Program-made: the position numbers and the translations under genes
Assembly (NCBI RefSeq): GCF_964355755.1
Contig: NC_092675.1
Location: forward strand, 15,887,312-15,947,311
Reading direction: 5' to 3'
From: Antedon mediterranea
Lineage: Eukaryota; Echinodermata; Crinoidea; Comatulida; Antedonidae
DNA length: 60,000 bases
Notes under the pieces: generated by a model
Told to the model about the DNA's origin: nothing
Database searches by the model: none
Seen by the model: the letters and a program-made list of their open reading frames with translations, nothing else
In this document: positions 47,167 through 56,885 of the stretch, piece by piece
Position numbering within the stretch: the stretch's first letter is position 1
Layout of the letters: each line of letters opens with the position of its first letter

Positions 47167-48674
47167 GACTTTTTCTCATTCTCACAGATTTCCTCATCTT
47201 TATCGTTTCAAATTAATTAATTAAATTTCAGTATATTACCGGGCGGTTTAGAATTAATGTTCTTTGCCTGATTTGTTTATATATATATATATAAATCCAA
47301 AGGCAAATTACTGAAATAATGACAATGCTGTGGGTATCAGTGGCTGGATCTCAATGGAGATACAAAATAAAAGCGAAAAGCTAAATCAAAACGAGAAGTA
47401 AAACAGCCAGAAAAGTTAGCAGAGCTTTCGGGCAACACTAGCCCTTCATCAGTGCAAGTGAAGGAATTTGGATAACGTCATAGTATAAAGCTGGCAAGTG
47501 CTACCTGGGTGGACAGGAATAAAAGAAATATAACAAAGGGCGAATAATTTTACCGATCTGGGAGTATGTTCCTAATGTTAAGTCCAAAAGGTTTTGTGGT
47601 TTTAAGAGCGCCAGTCACTAAAAATCAAACATTAGGTGGCAAGGGTCAAAATTTCGAATTGGCTCATATTTTGCACATTGGTAGACCTTGATGTAAGTAA
47701 ACCTGATGTGTAGATTGTTTGGTAAAATATCGCTTAGTTTTCGAGAAAATCGAAAAATAAGGATTTTCGGCCAATTTTGTTAATTTTTGGTGTATAATTT
47801 ACATTAAGTTTAACAGCCTCTGGAAGCCAAACGTAGCAACGTTTTAATATTTTACACTTACGTTTTAACTAGCATCTTGACAATAATTTGGTAAAGTTTC
47901 AAAAAATTTGATGAAATTTTAAGATTTTGACTAATTAATTACTAATTAGCATATATAAAACTCTTAAAAAGTAGGGTAAAAACAAACGGTTTTTTTTTTA
48001 TGTGCGACGAATTTTTATAAAATAAAAAAGTCATCAATCTAAAGTTTAGATACTAATATTTATGAATCAAGTAAAAAAAAAAAATTGGGGAAACTATTTT
48101 GCGCTCCGCGCCAGAGCCACAAAGTTGTAAGAAATTCAAAGATTTTATCTGTCGGCAACATCAATCAGATGTACCTATTGTTCTCTATTTAGTAATCTAA
48201 GTCGAATTAAGCCAAACTTTTATTACGAGAAACAAACTTGAAAGATAAATTTTGAATTAAGTTGCAATTTAAACACAAACTAAAAATACGTTTCTGGTAA
48301 AATTTCAATTACTAACCAATATACGAAATTAAGCAATTAACTAAAAATCACTCTTCTTTGTCAAACCACATTATTATAAATTATTCGATCCTCTCATAGT
48401 TTATAGGATAAAACTAAAAAACAAATTTGTTTTAACTTGTTATCGTTTTCCTGTTTGTCGAACCTGGTCGAACGTACTCAACGAGAATGTTTCAAAACAT
48501 TAACCACAGTAGACAAAACACTTTACTGCGTATATTCGATAGATAACGATCTTCATTGACGTTGACAACGGAACAGATTTGTTATCCATTTTAGTTTATG
48601 TCTTACAATGTAAAGACGTGTAGAAAATAATTCTTATATATAATTATTGTCTGATTGCTTTAAGTTCAAACAAA

Positions 48675-49969
48675 ATGGAGTTTTCATGTTCTTTTAAATC
48701 GGTTGTCGGCGGAGCTTGTGGATTCGATAGAAAAGACCGCAAACAGAGCACTGAAGTCCTACCTTTACAAGCATGCCAGAAGAAAATCGCTGCACACAGA
48801 TACATGTTTAGGTTTACGGGCATCGATAGTGAGTGGTACTATTTGTGCAGCAGGGAAATGGAAATAAAAAGCGTGAGTCACATCAACAACATAGAGTATG
48901 GAAGCAGGTCCATGAAGGTGTGGATGGCGTATGGTGTTGGTGCAGGACAAAATCTACTTTTGAGTAAATTCTGTGTGCCTTCGAAGCTACCCAATTTAAT
49001 TCATAGCCAAGATACAACGTCTGATTAAAATAAATCAAGTATCATCTATTGCAGTAAAAGCAAGAATACAAGCCAAGACATCTCATGAAGAACAAGCTGA
49101 TATAAATAACGACGAACAAATAGAAAGAGAAGAAAGTCCTGGCACCCTCAGCAAACTGTTCTTTTGTCGCGAACAAGGTTGCATTAGGTCATATCAGAGG
49201 TACTCTTCCCTAGAGAAACACTTAGATTATGAAAATCACAAGAACGCACTAGAACATGAAACACTTTATGACAGGGCAATGAAATTAATCAACACAACTA
49301 GAAGAGGGTACTTCTAAAAATCCAGAACCAACAAGAACCAACGATTTGCCACGGTTTGACATTGGCCCCAAACTGCAAATGGGCTGGGCGTTAAAGTCCT
49401 CTGCAAAAAAAACCCGATTTTCTGTACCACAGAAAACCTACCTTATTGATGTTTTTGACGCTGGAGAGCAGATGGGACAGAAAGCTGATCCATGTCTCAC
49501 GAGAGATGAGATCGGCCAGGCACAGCGATGGTTCACATCTATATAGTAGCAAGACTGAATTTTTAACAGCAGATTGCAAGTTTTTTCTCACACTTGGCTA
49601 AAAAAAGGAGGACAGATGCAGCCGTTCATGATGATGATGATGACGAAGATGATGATTACGATAGTAATGAAGATGGTGACAAAGTCGAAGAAAATGGAGA
49701 CGATTCAAAAACGGAAAAGGAAAGAGAAATTCAACTTTTGTCGCAAACCGTACTGGACACAATAGGCTTACAGCATCCAATAATGTTTGAAAGCATAATA
49801 TTTGTGAACTGAAAGCTCAAGAAAAACTCTCCAGATTCTCTTTGCCAATGTTGCAAGAAATGTGTACTTCTCTTGAACTTGATACCACAGATATAACCAT
49901 AAAGCGCAAGAAGCCATACATTGATTTGCTGGGAAAGATGGTTTCCATGTGCAGTTGCTCGAGTGATTA
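48675..49969 (+). pseudogene. C2H2 zinc finger / acidic protein gene of the TTAA element, frameshifted
   Basis: Several frames of one protein follow each other. First is an ORF at 48675-49028 (117 aa; C-S-F-K-S-V near the start; function unknown). Then comes a C2H2 finger at about 49160-49240 (F-F-C-R-E-Q-G-C ... L-E-K-H-L-D-Y-E-N-H-K, followed by H-E-T-L-Y-D-R-A). Next is M-G-W-A-L-K-S ... R-F-S-V-P-Q-K-T-Y-L (49377-49450). After that I-A-S-F-F-S-H-L-A-K-K-R-R, a D/E-rich run (49628-49725), and a tail with L-Q-E-M-C-T-S-L-E-L-D and R-K-K-P-Y-I-D-L-L to the stop at 49969. Frame changes fall near 49300, 49515-49575 and 49795. From memory, proteins with this finger, M-G-W-A-L-K and E-F-L-T-A-x-Q-I-A-S-F-F order are widespread in cnidarians and other marine invertebrates without known function. 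The first ORF may be a separate exon. Confidence 0.65.
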
Positions 49970-49991
49970 AGGTAGCAATGAAGGTTTTTTA

Positions 49992-50329
49992 TTTATTTAT
50001 TCGACTTCTTACTAACTCAGTTAGTGAAGGATCTGGACCAACAGGTGGTAAACACCTCTAAAACGGCCCAGTCCCAATTTGCACAGTGGCTGTGTTTGTG
50101 TGGACTAGTACACCGGGGTAACCCCCTACTCGTCTCGAAAGATGTACTAGGTTCTTTAAAGTGCGCATGAGCTATGTGTACACTGGACCTACGGTTTATA
50201 GTCCTTATCCGAGAAGACTCGTTCTACCACCAGAACCATGGAGTGAGTGAGCCTTGAACCCTTGCCGATGTTATGGCTACTTAATTATGGTTCCACTGTC
50301 TTAACCGCTCGGCCACTCACTCACTCATA
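49992..50329 (-). mobile_element. tRNA-derived SINE, copy 3
   Basis: It is close to 29836-30187 throughout (for example gatgtactaggttctttaaa and ccttgccgatgttatggcta), with a few substitutions and a short deletion. It is inserted between the decayed gene and the right TIR of the TTAA element, so it is younger than that element. Confidence 0.85.
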
Positions 50330-50589
50330 AGGTAAAAAATAAGGTAAAACTATGTCTGTAAGAATTCTTTAAAATAACAATTTAATATGTGGGACGATTC
50401 TGTAAATTTTTAATAAAGCGAAGGGATGAAACAATGGTTTACAAGTTTACAAACAATTTATTGTTTAGGCTACGAATTATTAGGAAATTTCGCACGAGCA
50501 CATGAACGTTATCGGATGTCACCATTCTACTCATTTGCATAACAACAGAGTTCAGTGAACATTTGCGTTAACGTACTTGCTCGTTTTGA

Positions 50590-51010
50590 TTTCGCGCTTC
50601 GACGGGAAGTGTAGAACGCAACGCATGTGTAGCGCACGCAACATACGCCACACGTATTAAAACAAATCATGGGTTTATAGAGACTAAGCCTAGCCAGGCA
50701 TGTTTAATCATGTTTTGGTTAACGTTTTCATTTACGCTATTTAAAAAAAATAAGGTTCTCGACGCACGTAACTAAAGTTTTTCGTAATGCTTGCGCACGC
50801 ACAGCAAGTTGTTTACAAAGTGGGCGGAGCTTGGAAAATAGCGTTAACATGCTTGTGCGAATACTCCCTATATGAGAAGATAAGAACATTATGTTATATA
50901 GCCTGTTTTCCACTAGGCGAAATTATTCGCGCAAATCAAACATTTTCGCGTATACGCGCACGTCAAAGGGAACACTTTGTTGATAAAAAATAAACTGCGC
51001 ATGCGCGCGT
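50590..51010. other. CpG-rich stretch inside the TTAA element
   Basis: Dense in cgcacgcaac, cgcgcaaat, cgcgtatacgcgc and gcgcatgcgcgcg words, unlike the flanks. It may be a further insertion or the promoter region of an antisense gene; I see no recognisable protein. Confidence 0.4.
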
Positions 51011-51093
51011 ATAGTGCAAAAAATAATAATATTATTATTATTATATTATAATAATAATAAGAATAAATTCACCTAGTGGAAAATATAACAGGT
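50899..51093. mobile_element. Small MITE / hairpin (~195 bp)
   Basis: The ends cctgttttccactaggcgaa and ttcacctagtggaaaa-ataacagg are imperfect inverted repeats. The interior has cgcgtatacgcgc words and an (ata)n run. It lies just inside the right TIR of the TTAA element. Confidence 0.5.
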
Positions 51094-52029
51094 GATGAAG
51101 CTAAGCGAGTTATAATATTGAGCTCAGATAGTAATTGCTTAATTTCATGGGTCAGTCGTTTAAATTTGAATAGAAATTTATTTTTAGATGTTTTATATTA
51201 AAACGTAATTCCAAATTATTCAGGACCTTTCAGTTTACCTTTAAAGTTTGTTTCTCGTAGTAAAATTTACCTTAAATCTGTAAATAGAGAACAATAGGTA
51301 CATCTGATTGATCTTGCCGACAGATAAAATCTTTGAATTTCTTACAACTTTGTGGCTCTGGCGCAGAGCGGAAAATAGTTTCCCCAAATTGTTTTTACTT
51401 GATTCATAAATATTAGTATCTAAACAGTAGATTGACGATTTTTTTATTTAAAAAAAATTCGTCGCACATGAAAAAAAACGCGTTTGTTTTTACCCTACTT
51501 TTTAAGAGTTTTATATATGCTAATTAGTAATTAATTAGTAAAAATATTAGAATTTCATAACATTTTTTAAAACTTTACTAAATTATTGTCAAGATGCTAG
51601 TTAACGTAAGTGTAAAATATTAAAACGCTAGGTTGCAAAATTTGGCTTCCAGAGGCTGTTAAACTTAATGTAAATTATACACCAAAAATTTAAAAAAAAG
51701 GCCGAAAATCGTTATTTTTCGATTTTCTCGAAAACTAAGCGATATTTTACCAAACAAACTACACATCAGGTTTACTTACATCAAGGTCTACCAATGTGCA
51801 AAATATGAGCCAATTCGAAATTTTGACCCTTGCCACTAAATTACGAATATGTCTGATTTTTGGTGACAAGCACTCTTAAGTTGTATATACAATAAAATAA
51901 AAACTATGAACTTGGTTCTTCGTGGTGCTTTATTACTACTACAAATTTGTTTCATATGACCAGCAAAGCTGTTAATGAATGGCCAGGAAGCGGTGGTTGT
52001 TGGTCTATTGTTTCGGACCTCCTGTCTGT

Positions 52030-52360
52030 TACTAATTAGGAATTTCTTTCTATGCCTACATGTTGATACCAGCTCGTTTCTGTTGTTCAGTGAGCATAGT
52101 TTGGGATGACATATAATTATATATTTGTCATACAGGCATAAATTACAACGTTTGGTAATGTTCGAATACGCTTTACACTTTTTTAGAATTTTCCAATTAA
52201 TAAAGTATTGCACATTAGAGTCCCTAAGAGTCCATATATATTTACTTAGTTCTGTACTATTCTTATTTTTCTCAATGCGAAATGAGCTAGTATGGTTTCT
52301 GTATCTATTTTTAAATTCATTTTCCGTTAGTCTGACATATGTTTCTTGTTTTATCGTTTT
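52030..52360 (-). pseudogene. Penelope-like GIY-YIG endonuclease fragment
   Basis: The minus strand reads E-T-Y-V-R-L-T-E-N-E-F-K-N-R-Y-R-N-H, then T-E-L-S-K-Y-I-W-T-L-R-D, then W-K-I-L-K-K-C-K-A-Y and C-N-L-C-L-Y, ending R-N-E-L-V-S-T-C-R-H-R-K-K-F. These are the GIY-YIG motifs of Penelope-like elements, with R in place of the usual G in the YIG-like YVRLTE. It is a fragment with no RT attached. Confidence 0.8.
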
Positions 52361-52483
52361 GATTTAGCTTTTCGCTTTTTTTTCTCCAATGAGATCCAGT
52401 CACTAGTACCCACAGCAATTGTCATTTTTTCAGTAATTTGCCTTTCAAACTCGAAAGATGCGGAAATCTTCAATACGATAAAA

Positions 52484-52554
52484 GCCCAATAGGTCTAATG
52501 GTTAGGACAGCTTCATATCAAGCAGAAGGTCCGGGTTCGAGTCTCGGTTGGGGC
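52484..52554 (+). tRNA. tRNA-Glu-like sequence, diverged copy
   Basis: This is a 71-base relative of the 46.7-kb copies. The acceptor strand is altered (GCCCAAT against TTGGGGC) and the anticodon stem is weakened (gcttc/gcaga). It keeps the loop atatcaa. It is a pseudogene copy next to the Penelope-like end. Confidence 0.55.
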
Positions 52555-52681
52555 GACTTTTTCTCATTCTCACAGAAAGATGAGGGCGTATCAATTTGAT
52601 ATCTGGTGCGTACAATTGAGGGACTAGTGCTGTGTTCCGCCGTACCACGCTACCCAATCGAGTTTGAACAATACCATGAAA

Positions 52682-52746
52682 GCCCCAGTGGTCTAATGGT
52701 TAGGACAGCTGCATATCAAGCAGAAGGTTCAGGTTCGAGTCTCGGT
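52682..52746 (+). pseudogene. tRNA-Glu-like sequence, 3' acceptor strand deleted
   Basis: It starts gccccagtggtctaatggtt and keeps the D, anticodon and T arms, but after ctcggt the 3' acceptor strand is missing and the body tctcattctcacag follows at once. It also carries the loop atatcaa. Confidence 0.65.
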
Positions 52747-52934
52747 CTCATTCTCACAGATTTCCTAATCTTTTCGTTTCAGTATTATCACCGGGCAGTT
52801 TAGAATTAATATTCTTTGCCTAAAACAAATCAGTCAATTAGTATCCCTATATTATAGGCCTATGTCTAAAAGGGCCAATCTGGGAAAAAATTAGAAAGCA
52901 GTGTTTCTCAACTGATTTGTTCTATATATCTACA

Positions 52935-53300
52935 CAAAAATAGTTCAAGCTCATCTGGCCTGGAGAAAGCCGCCATAAAATACAGATTAGAGATCAGCTT
53001 CTCCATCATGTATGGATATGATTTTGGTGGCAAAGTATATGTTTTGAGGGTCAAGGAATCCAAATACAGAATTTTGAAGTTTACTAAATGTCCGGCATCT
53101 TGTTTTTCAAAATGGCCGCTCTAAAATACAGATTTGTACTCATCTCAACTTCTACATCGTATGTGAACGTGATTCTAGTGGCAAAGTGTAGTTGTGAGGG
53201 TCAAGAAATCGAAAAACAGCATTTTTGTAATTCACTTACTGGCCACCATTTTGTTTTCAAAATGGCCACCATGAAGTACAGGTTTAGCTAATTTCTTAGC
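52935..53300 (+). repeat. Left arm of inverted-repeat element (~150-bp units)
   Basis: About two and a half units of ~150 bp, each with tttcaaaatggccgc or aaaatggccacca, ggtggcaaagtatatg and gagggtcaaggaatccaaat. The complement of these units occurs at 54905-55378. Together they look like the repeated TIRs of one element. Confidence 0.65.
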
Positions 53301-54904
53301 TCCTATACATAATGAAGACATTATTTTGATAACTAAGTCTTATATGTTTTGATGGTACAGAATAAAAATCATTCTAAAAACAGAGTCGGAAAGTGATCTG
53401 AACTGGAATAATAACATTTATGTAGGCCTACAATCCCTTTCTTCTGGTCTCCGAGAGATCCACACCTTATCTATCGCTATCACTATCCTCAGTATGTACT
53501 ATCGACGTCGTGAGTTAATCACAAGATCGAGTTCCATACTGATTACGACCAAAGAGGTACACAAGAAGATACCAGATAATGATCATTCGCGAGAAGAAAC
53601 TAACAAACAAGATATTCTAAAGAAGTTACATAGACATTTAAAGATATTTTGCAAATATAAAAAGAAGCATGGTCAATGTAACACAATTGTATATATAGCT
53701 GCTTCTCTGCCAGCCAGTTCGATCAACCAATGTGACATAAAGTAATGCAAATAGAGAAAGAAAACTGCCATTTGTCGTCAGACTCGTAAGATTCTTCTGA
53801 GGAGCTGTCTGGGAAGTCAAAAGATATCAACATCTAAGCTGTGGCTGAATCATTAGATGGTATAACTTTAGGCGCGATTGTACAATTGGGAGTTCCAGAT
53901 TCAGATATAGCATAACAGTATGCTTTCATATTTGCACAAGCTAGTTATGGCCAAAAGTGGAGGGGTATATCTATAACTGCAAATGATGAAAGACAAATAA
54001 GGTACATAAGGTTTTCTATATTGTGGTCATGTCTGAAAACTGATTCTTCACTATTATAACACGTTGCATGATATCTATTCTTTTGGAACATCTTGTATTG
54101 TACTGTATGTATGTGGAAATTTGTCGTTCAGTCATATTGGCCATCATGGTCAATTGTTCTATACTGTGGGTATATCTGGAGACAAAATGATACATCCTCA
54201 TCAGTGTCATCATTATATGATACATAGCTGCATCCACTAAGAACTTTTAAATATAGGCCTACGCCATCTCATCTTTAAAGTAGGTTATGCACATCTTCAA
54301 AACCTCAACCCATTATTATGTCCAATATAACCCAGAAAGCTCCTGAAAATATAAACTCCTCCGAGTCTGATTATTATGACTGGTAGATGAGCAGCTTGAT
54401 ATACATTTTCTGAGTGACTTTACCGTTGTATAAACTGTTGTTATTTGGATAAAAAAAAGAAAGATTGGCGAAGACTATCGTTGATTTTTCCATTTATCGC
54501 ATGATACCTACATGCATAAATCCAGACTATTTATTGTGAAGTAGTGTTAGTCCCCAGTGAATTAGGTAACCATCCATTCAGTCGTCGCATAAGATATGTT
54601 GCTTTAAATTTACTAAAGTTGGCCATGCTTTTCTTTATGATTTGGAAAATATCTTAAAATGTCTACATATAACGAACTTTTTAGAATATTTTAATTTTAG
54701 GTTCTTCACGCGAATGATATAGTTACAGTACATCGCTGATATCTTCTTGTGTGCAGTACCTCCTGGGGTCATAATCATTGTGGTTCACATATATTATTAC
54801 CAACATATTGACTTATTCTCGTCATCACTTTACAACTGTATTTAAAAAGCTCAATGTTGTTTTTATACTGTAACTTTAAAAACGTAGGCTTAGCAAAATC
54901 ATAA
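53301..54904. other. Interior between the 53-kb and 55-kb arms
   Basis: No recognised protein. An 83-codon plus-strand ORF at 53494-53745 (rich in K, T and S) and a broken frame at about 53837-54010 (L-G-A-I-V-Q-L-G-V-P-D-S-D-I-A, then Q-A-S-Y-G-Q-K-W-R-G) may be relics of the element's gene. I cannot name them. Confidence 0.3.
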
Positions 54905-55378
54905 TCATAGTAGGCCATTGAGTGAACTTCAACAAGCTGTATTTATATTTCTTGACCCTCAAAACATAAACTTTGCCATCAAAATCACTTCCATGCAATG
55001 TAGAAGCTGAGGTACGAGGACAAATCTCTAAATTTTATGGCAGCCATTTTCAAAAACAAAATGGCGGGCATTAGGTGAACTTTAACATACTGTATTTGGA
55101 TTCAAAATTAACCTTCAAAACATATACATTTCCACCAAAATTACGGTCATATGTTGTAGAAGCTGAGATATGAGGAAAAATCTGAACATCTTTGGCAGCC
55201 ATTTTGATTTTTATTATGGCGGCCATTGGGTGAACTTCACATTAATGCTGTATTTGGATTTCTTGACCTTCAAACCCTATATTTTGTCACCAAAATCATG
55301 TCTATACATGCTGTAGAAGCGGAGAAGAGCACAAATATGTATTTAAGGCAGCCAATTCGAAAAACAAGATGCCGGCTT
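54905..55378 (-). repeat. Right arm of inverted-repeat element (~150-bp units)
   Basis: Three units in the opposite sense to 52935-53300, with ggcagccattt, aaaatggcggg and cttgaccctcaaaacataaa. The right edge adjoins the Penelope-like sequence at about 55395. Confidence 0.65.
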
Positions 55379-55394
55379 GCCTGATATATATCTA

Positions 55395-56340
55395 TCTATC
55401 TTGTTCAAGTACCTTCACTGATGAAGGTCTAGTGTTGCCCGAAAGCTCTGATAACTTTTCTAGCTGGCTGGTAACAAACAAACAAACGACTCTCATCCTT
55501 GTCATCCGACAAGAATTCATTCAACCAAGCCGCCCCTGTACACCAGAAAGCCCTTAGCGACAGTGGATACCAGCACACACTAAAATACGAGCCGGTAACC
55601 AAGATAAGACGAAATACAACAAAACGACATTCTGTTGTACAACCCACCGTTCAGCCAAAACGTCAGCACAAACATTGGACAGAAATTCCTATCCCTAGTT
55701 TCCAAAAGATAACAAATTAAGGAAAGTCTTCAACCGCCGAAAAACCATCAAGATTAGCTACAGCTGTATGAACAATATGAAATAGATAATAGACAGTCAC
55801 AAGAGAATACTCAACCAGCCCGTCGGTGGAAAACACGGAAGTAAACAAAACATGCAACTGCCGACAGAAAGACACATGCCCACTAAACGGAAATTGCCTA
55901 CAACCATCTGTAATATACCAAGCCACAGTTACACGCAAAGACACATCCACCTCGGAAACTTATATCGGACTCACTGAAAATGATCTTAAAACACGATACA
56001 GAAATCACACCTCATCATTCTGTCATACACGTTCTAGAAACTCAACTAAACTCAGTAAACATATTTGGACACTCAAGGACACAGACTATTCAATCTCATG
56101 GCGCATCTTGGCATCTACTAAAGCGCAAACAAAAAATGCAACCTCTGCCTCAGAGAGAAATTATTTATCATCCGCCACCCTGAATTATCGACATTAAACA
56201 AACGTAACGAACTTGTTTCCGCCTGCTGACACAGAAAGAAAGCATTTACATAACAGCTAACATTCCAAAATATATCACCTGTAAATACTAATTCTAAGTA
56301 AATGTGCTTATAAGCAACGTTGTAATTGGTTGTTCTCATT
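55395..56340 (+). pseudogene. Penelope-like element: RT C-terminus and GIY-YIG endonuclease, decayed
   Basis: At 55417-55443 there is a pLTR-like ctgatgaaggtctagtgttg and gcccgaaagctctg. From 55497 (L-S-S-D-K-N-S-F-N-Q-A-A-P ... L-K-Y-E-P) the RT C-terminal region follows, with a frame break near 55715 (in another frame R-K-V-F-N-R and I-S-Y-S-C-M). The 123-codon frame 55826-56197 holds C-N-C-R ... C-P-L-N-G-N-C, Y-I-G-L-T-E-N-D-L-K-T-R-Y-R-N-H and L-S-K-H-I-W-T-L-K-D, the zinc knuckle and GIY-YIG core of Penelope-like EN. The catalytic YIG and R are intact. The copy is dead because of the upstream break and truncation. Confidence 0.8.
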
Positions 56341-56343
56341 ATA

Positions 56344-56392
56344 GTCTCCTGATGAGTGAGTTGCACGACTCACGAAACAAGCCTGTAGAGAC
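56344..56392 (+). ncRNA. Predicted type I hammerhead ribozyme (Penelope-associated)
   Basis: All core elements are present in order. Stem I 5' strand GTCTC (56344-56348) is followed by CTGATGA (56349-56355). Stem II is GTGAGT/ACTCAC (56356-56361, 56368-56373) with a TGCACG loop. GAAA follows at 56374-56377. Stem III is two base pairs (AC/GT, 56377-56378 and 56385-56386) with an AAGCCT loop. The cleavage-site A is 56387, and stem I 3' strand GAGAC is 56388-56392, fully complementary. Type I hammerheads with very short stem III are known in the pLTRs of Penelope-like elements. It lies between two Penelope-like fragments. Confidence 0.85.
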
Positions 56393-56434
56393 CAAACTGT
56401 AGTTTAACCACCCTCCTGCGATATTAAAGCAGAT

Positions 56435-56885
56435 CCCGGCAGGAGTTAATAAGCGTATCAGTCAATTATCAAGCGACGAAGAAACATTCGATAACACCAA
56501 GCAATTATACAGCGAAGCACTCCGAACAAGCGGACACAGAGATAACTTATTCTACACCCACCACTCCGCATCCAGAAAAGAAGAAACAGAGGGAGGAACA
56601 TTAAGAAAATATGCGCACGAATCTTTTTACAATTAATCAAAAAACACTTTCCCAATGGACACGTATTACATAAAATATTTAATAAGAACAATGTGAAAGT
56701 AAGCTATAGTTGTATGCCATGTGTAAAAAATGTAATGCAAATGCATAACCATAAAGTACTGAACCCCCACACAGAACGAGAAAGTGCGTGCAATTGCCGC
56801 AACAAACCCAACAAACTCCGCCGACGTCATAACCAATAACGAAACGGTATGACGAGTGGGCAGTTTACAACTAGGTTTAACAATC
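56435..56885 (+). pseudogene. Second Penelope-like fragment (RT C-terminus), decayed
   Basis: It reads R-I-S-Q-L-S-S-D-E-E-T-F-D-N and Y-S-E-A-L-R-T-S-G (56455-56530), then in other frames H-F-P-N-G-H, I-F-N-K-N-N-V-K-V-S-Y-S-C-M-P-C-V-K (56645-56730) and C-N-C-R-N-K-P. These align with the RT-to-EN linker region of the first copy. It starts inside RT and stops before the GIY-YIG core. Confidence 0.7.

Larger units (their letters stand above)
46433..47280 (+). repeat. Tandem tRNA-Glu-like repeat units (~366-371 bp)
   Basis: The marker tttttctcattctcacag occurs at 46433, 46804 and 47170, a period of 371 then 366 bp. Each full unit contains agatgagggcgtatcaattt, gttccgccgta, a tRNA-like block and a body ending in gggcggtttagaatta. 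Copies are nearly identical, so the duplication is recent. Confidence 0.88.
47606..51875 (+). mobile_element. TTAA-flanked DNA transposon, ~660-bp TIRs, carries a C2H2 protein gene
   Basis: TTAA at 47602-47605 and 51876-51879 flanks termini GAGCGCCAGTCAC and GAGTGCTTGTCAC. From there the two ends run as inverted repeats (about 47606-48270 against 51220-51875), with small indels. Shared landmarks include caaaatttcgaattggctca and gtgcgacgaattttt. Outside the TTAA the similarity stops. TTAA targets with purine-rich GAG ends suggest the Kolobok superfamily; I see no DDE transposase, so this is inference. Inside lie a decayed C2H2/acidic gene, a SINE (49992-50329) and a small MITE (50899-51093). 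It inserted into a Penelope-like element. Confidence 0.8.
47292..52447 (-). mobile_element. Penelope-like element, split by a DNA transposon
   Basis: Two parts flank the transposon at 47606-51875. Right of it (51880-52447, minus strand) is the GIY-YIG endonuclease region and an end sequence. Left of it (47292-47601) is the 3' untranslated/pLTR region with cactgatgaagggctagtgt and gcccgaaagctctgc (minus strand). The outer ends (47296-47400 and 52366-52447) are inverted copies of each other, as known for some Penelope elements. The reverse transcriptase is missing, so it is a 5'-truncated, dead copy. Confidence 0.75.

Noticed and set aside
46603-47220. Two near-identical ORFs (83 and 65 codons)
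   Set aside because: They read straight through the tRNA-like blocks and their identity reflects tandem duplication of the unit, not a protein family.
49598-49780. 60-codon minus-strand ORF rich in His
   Set aside because: It is the antisense of the D/E-rich tract in the C2H2/acidic gene.
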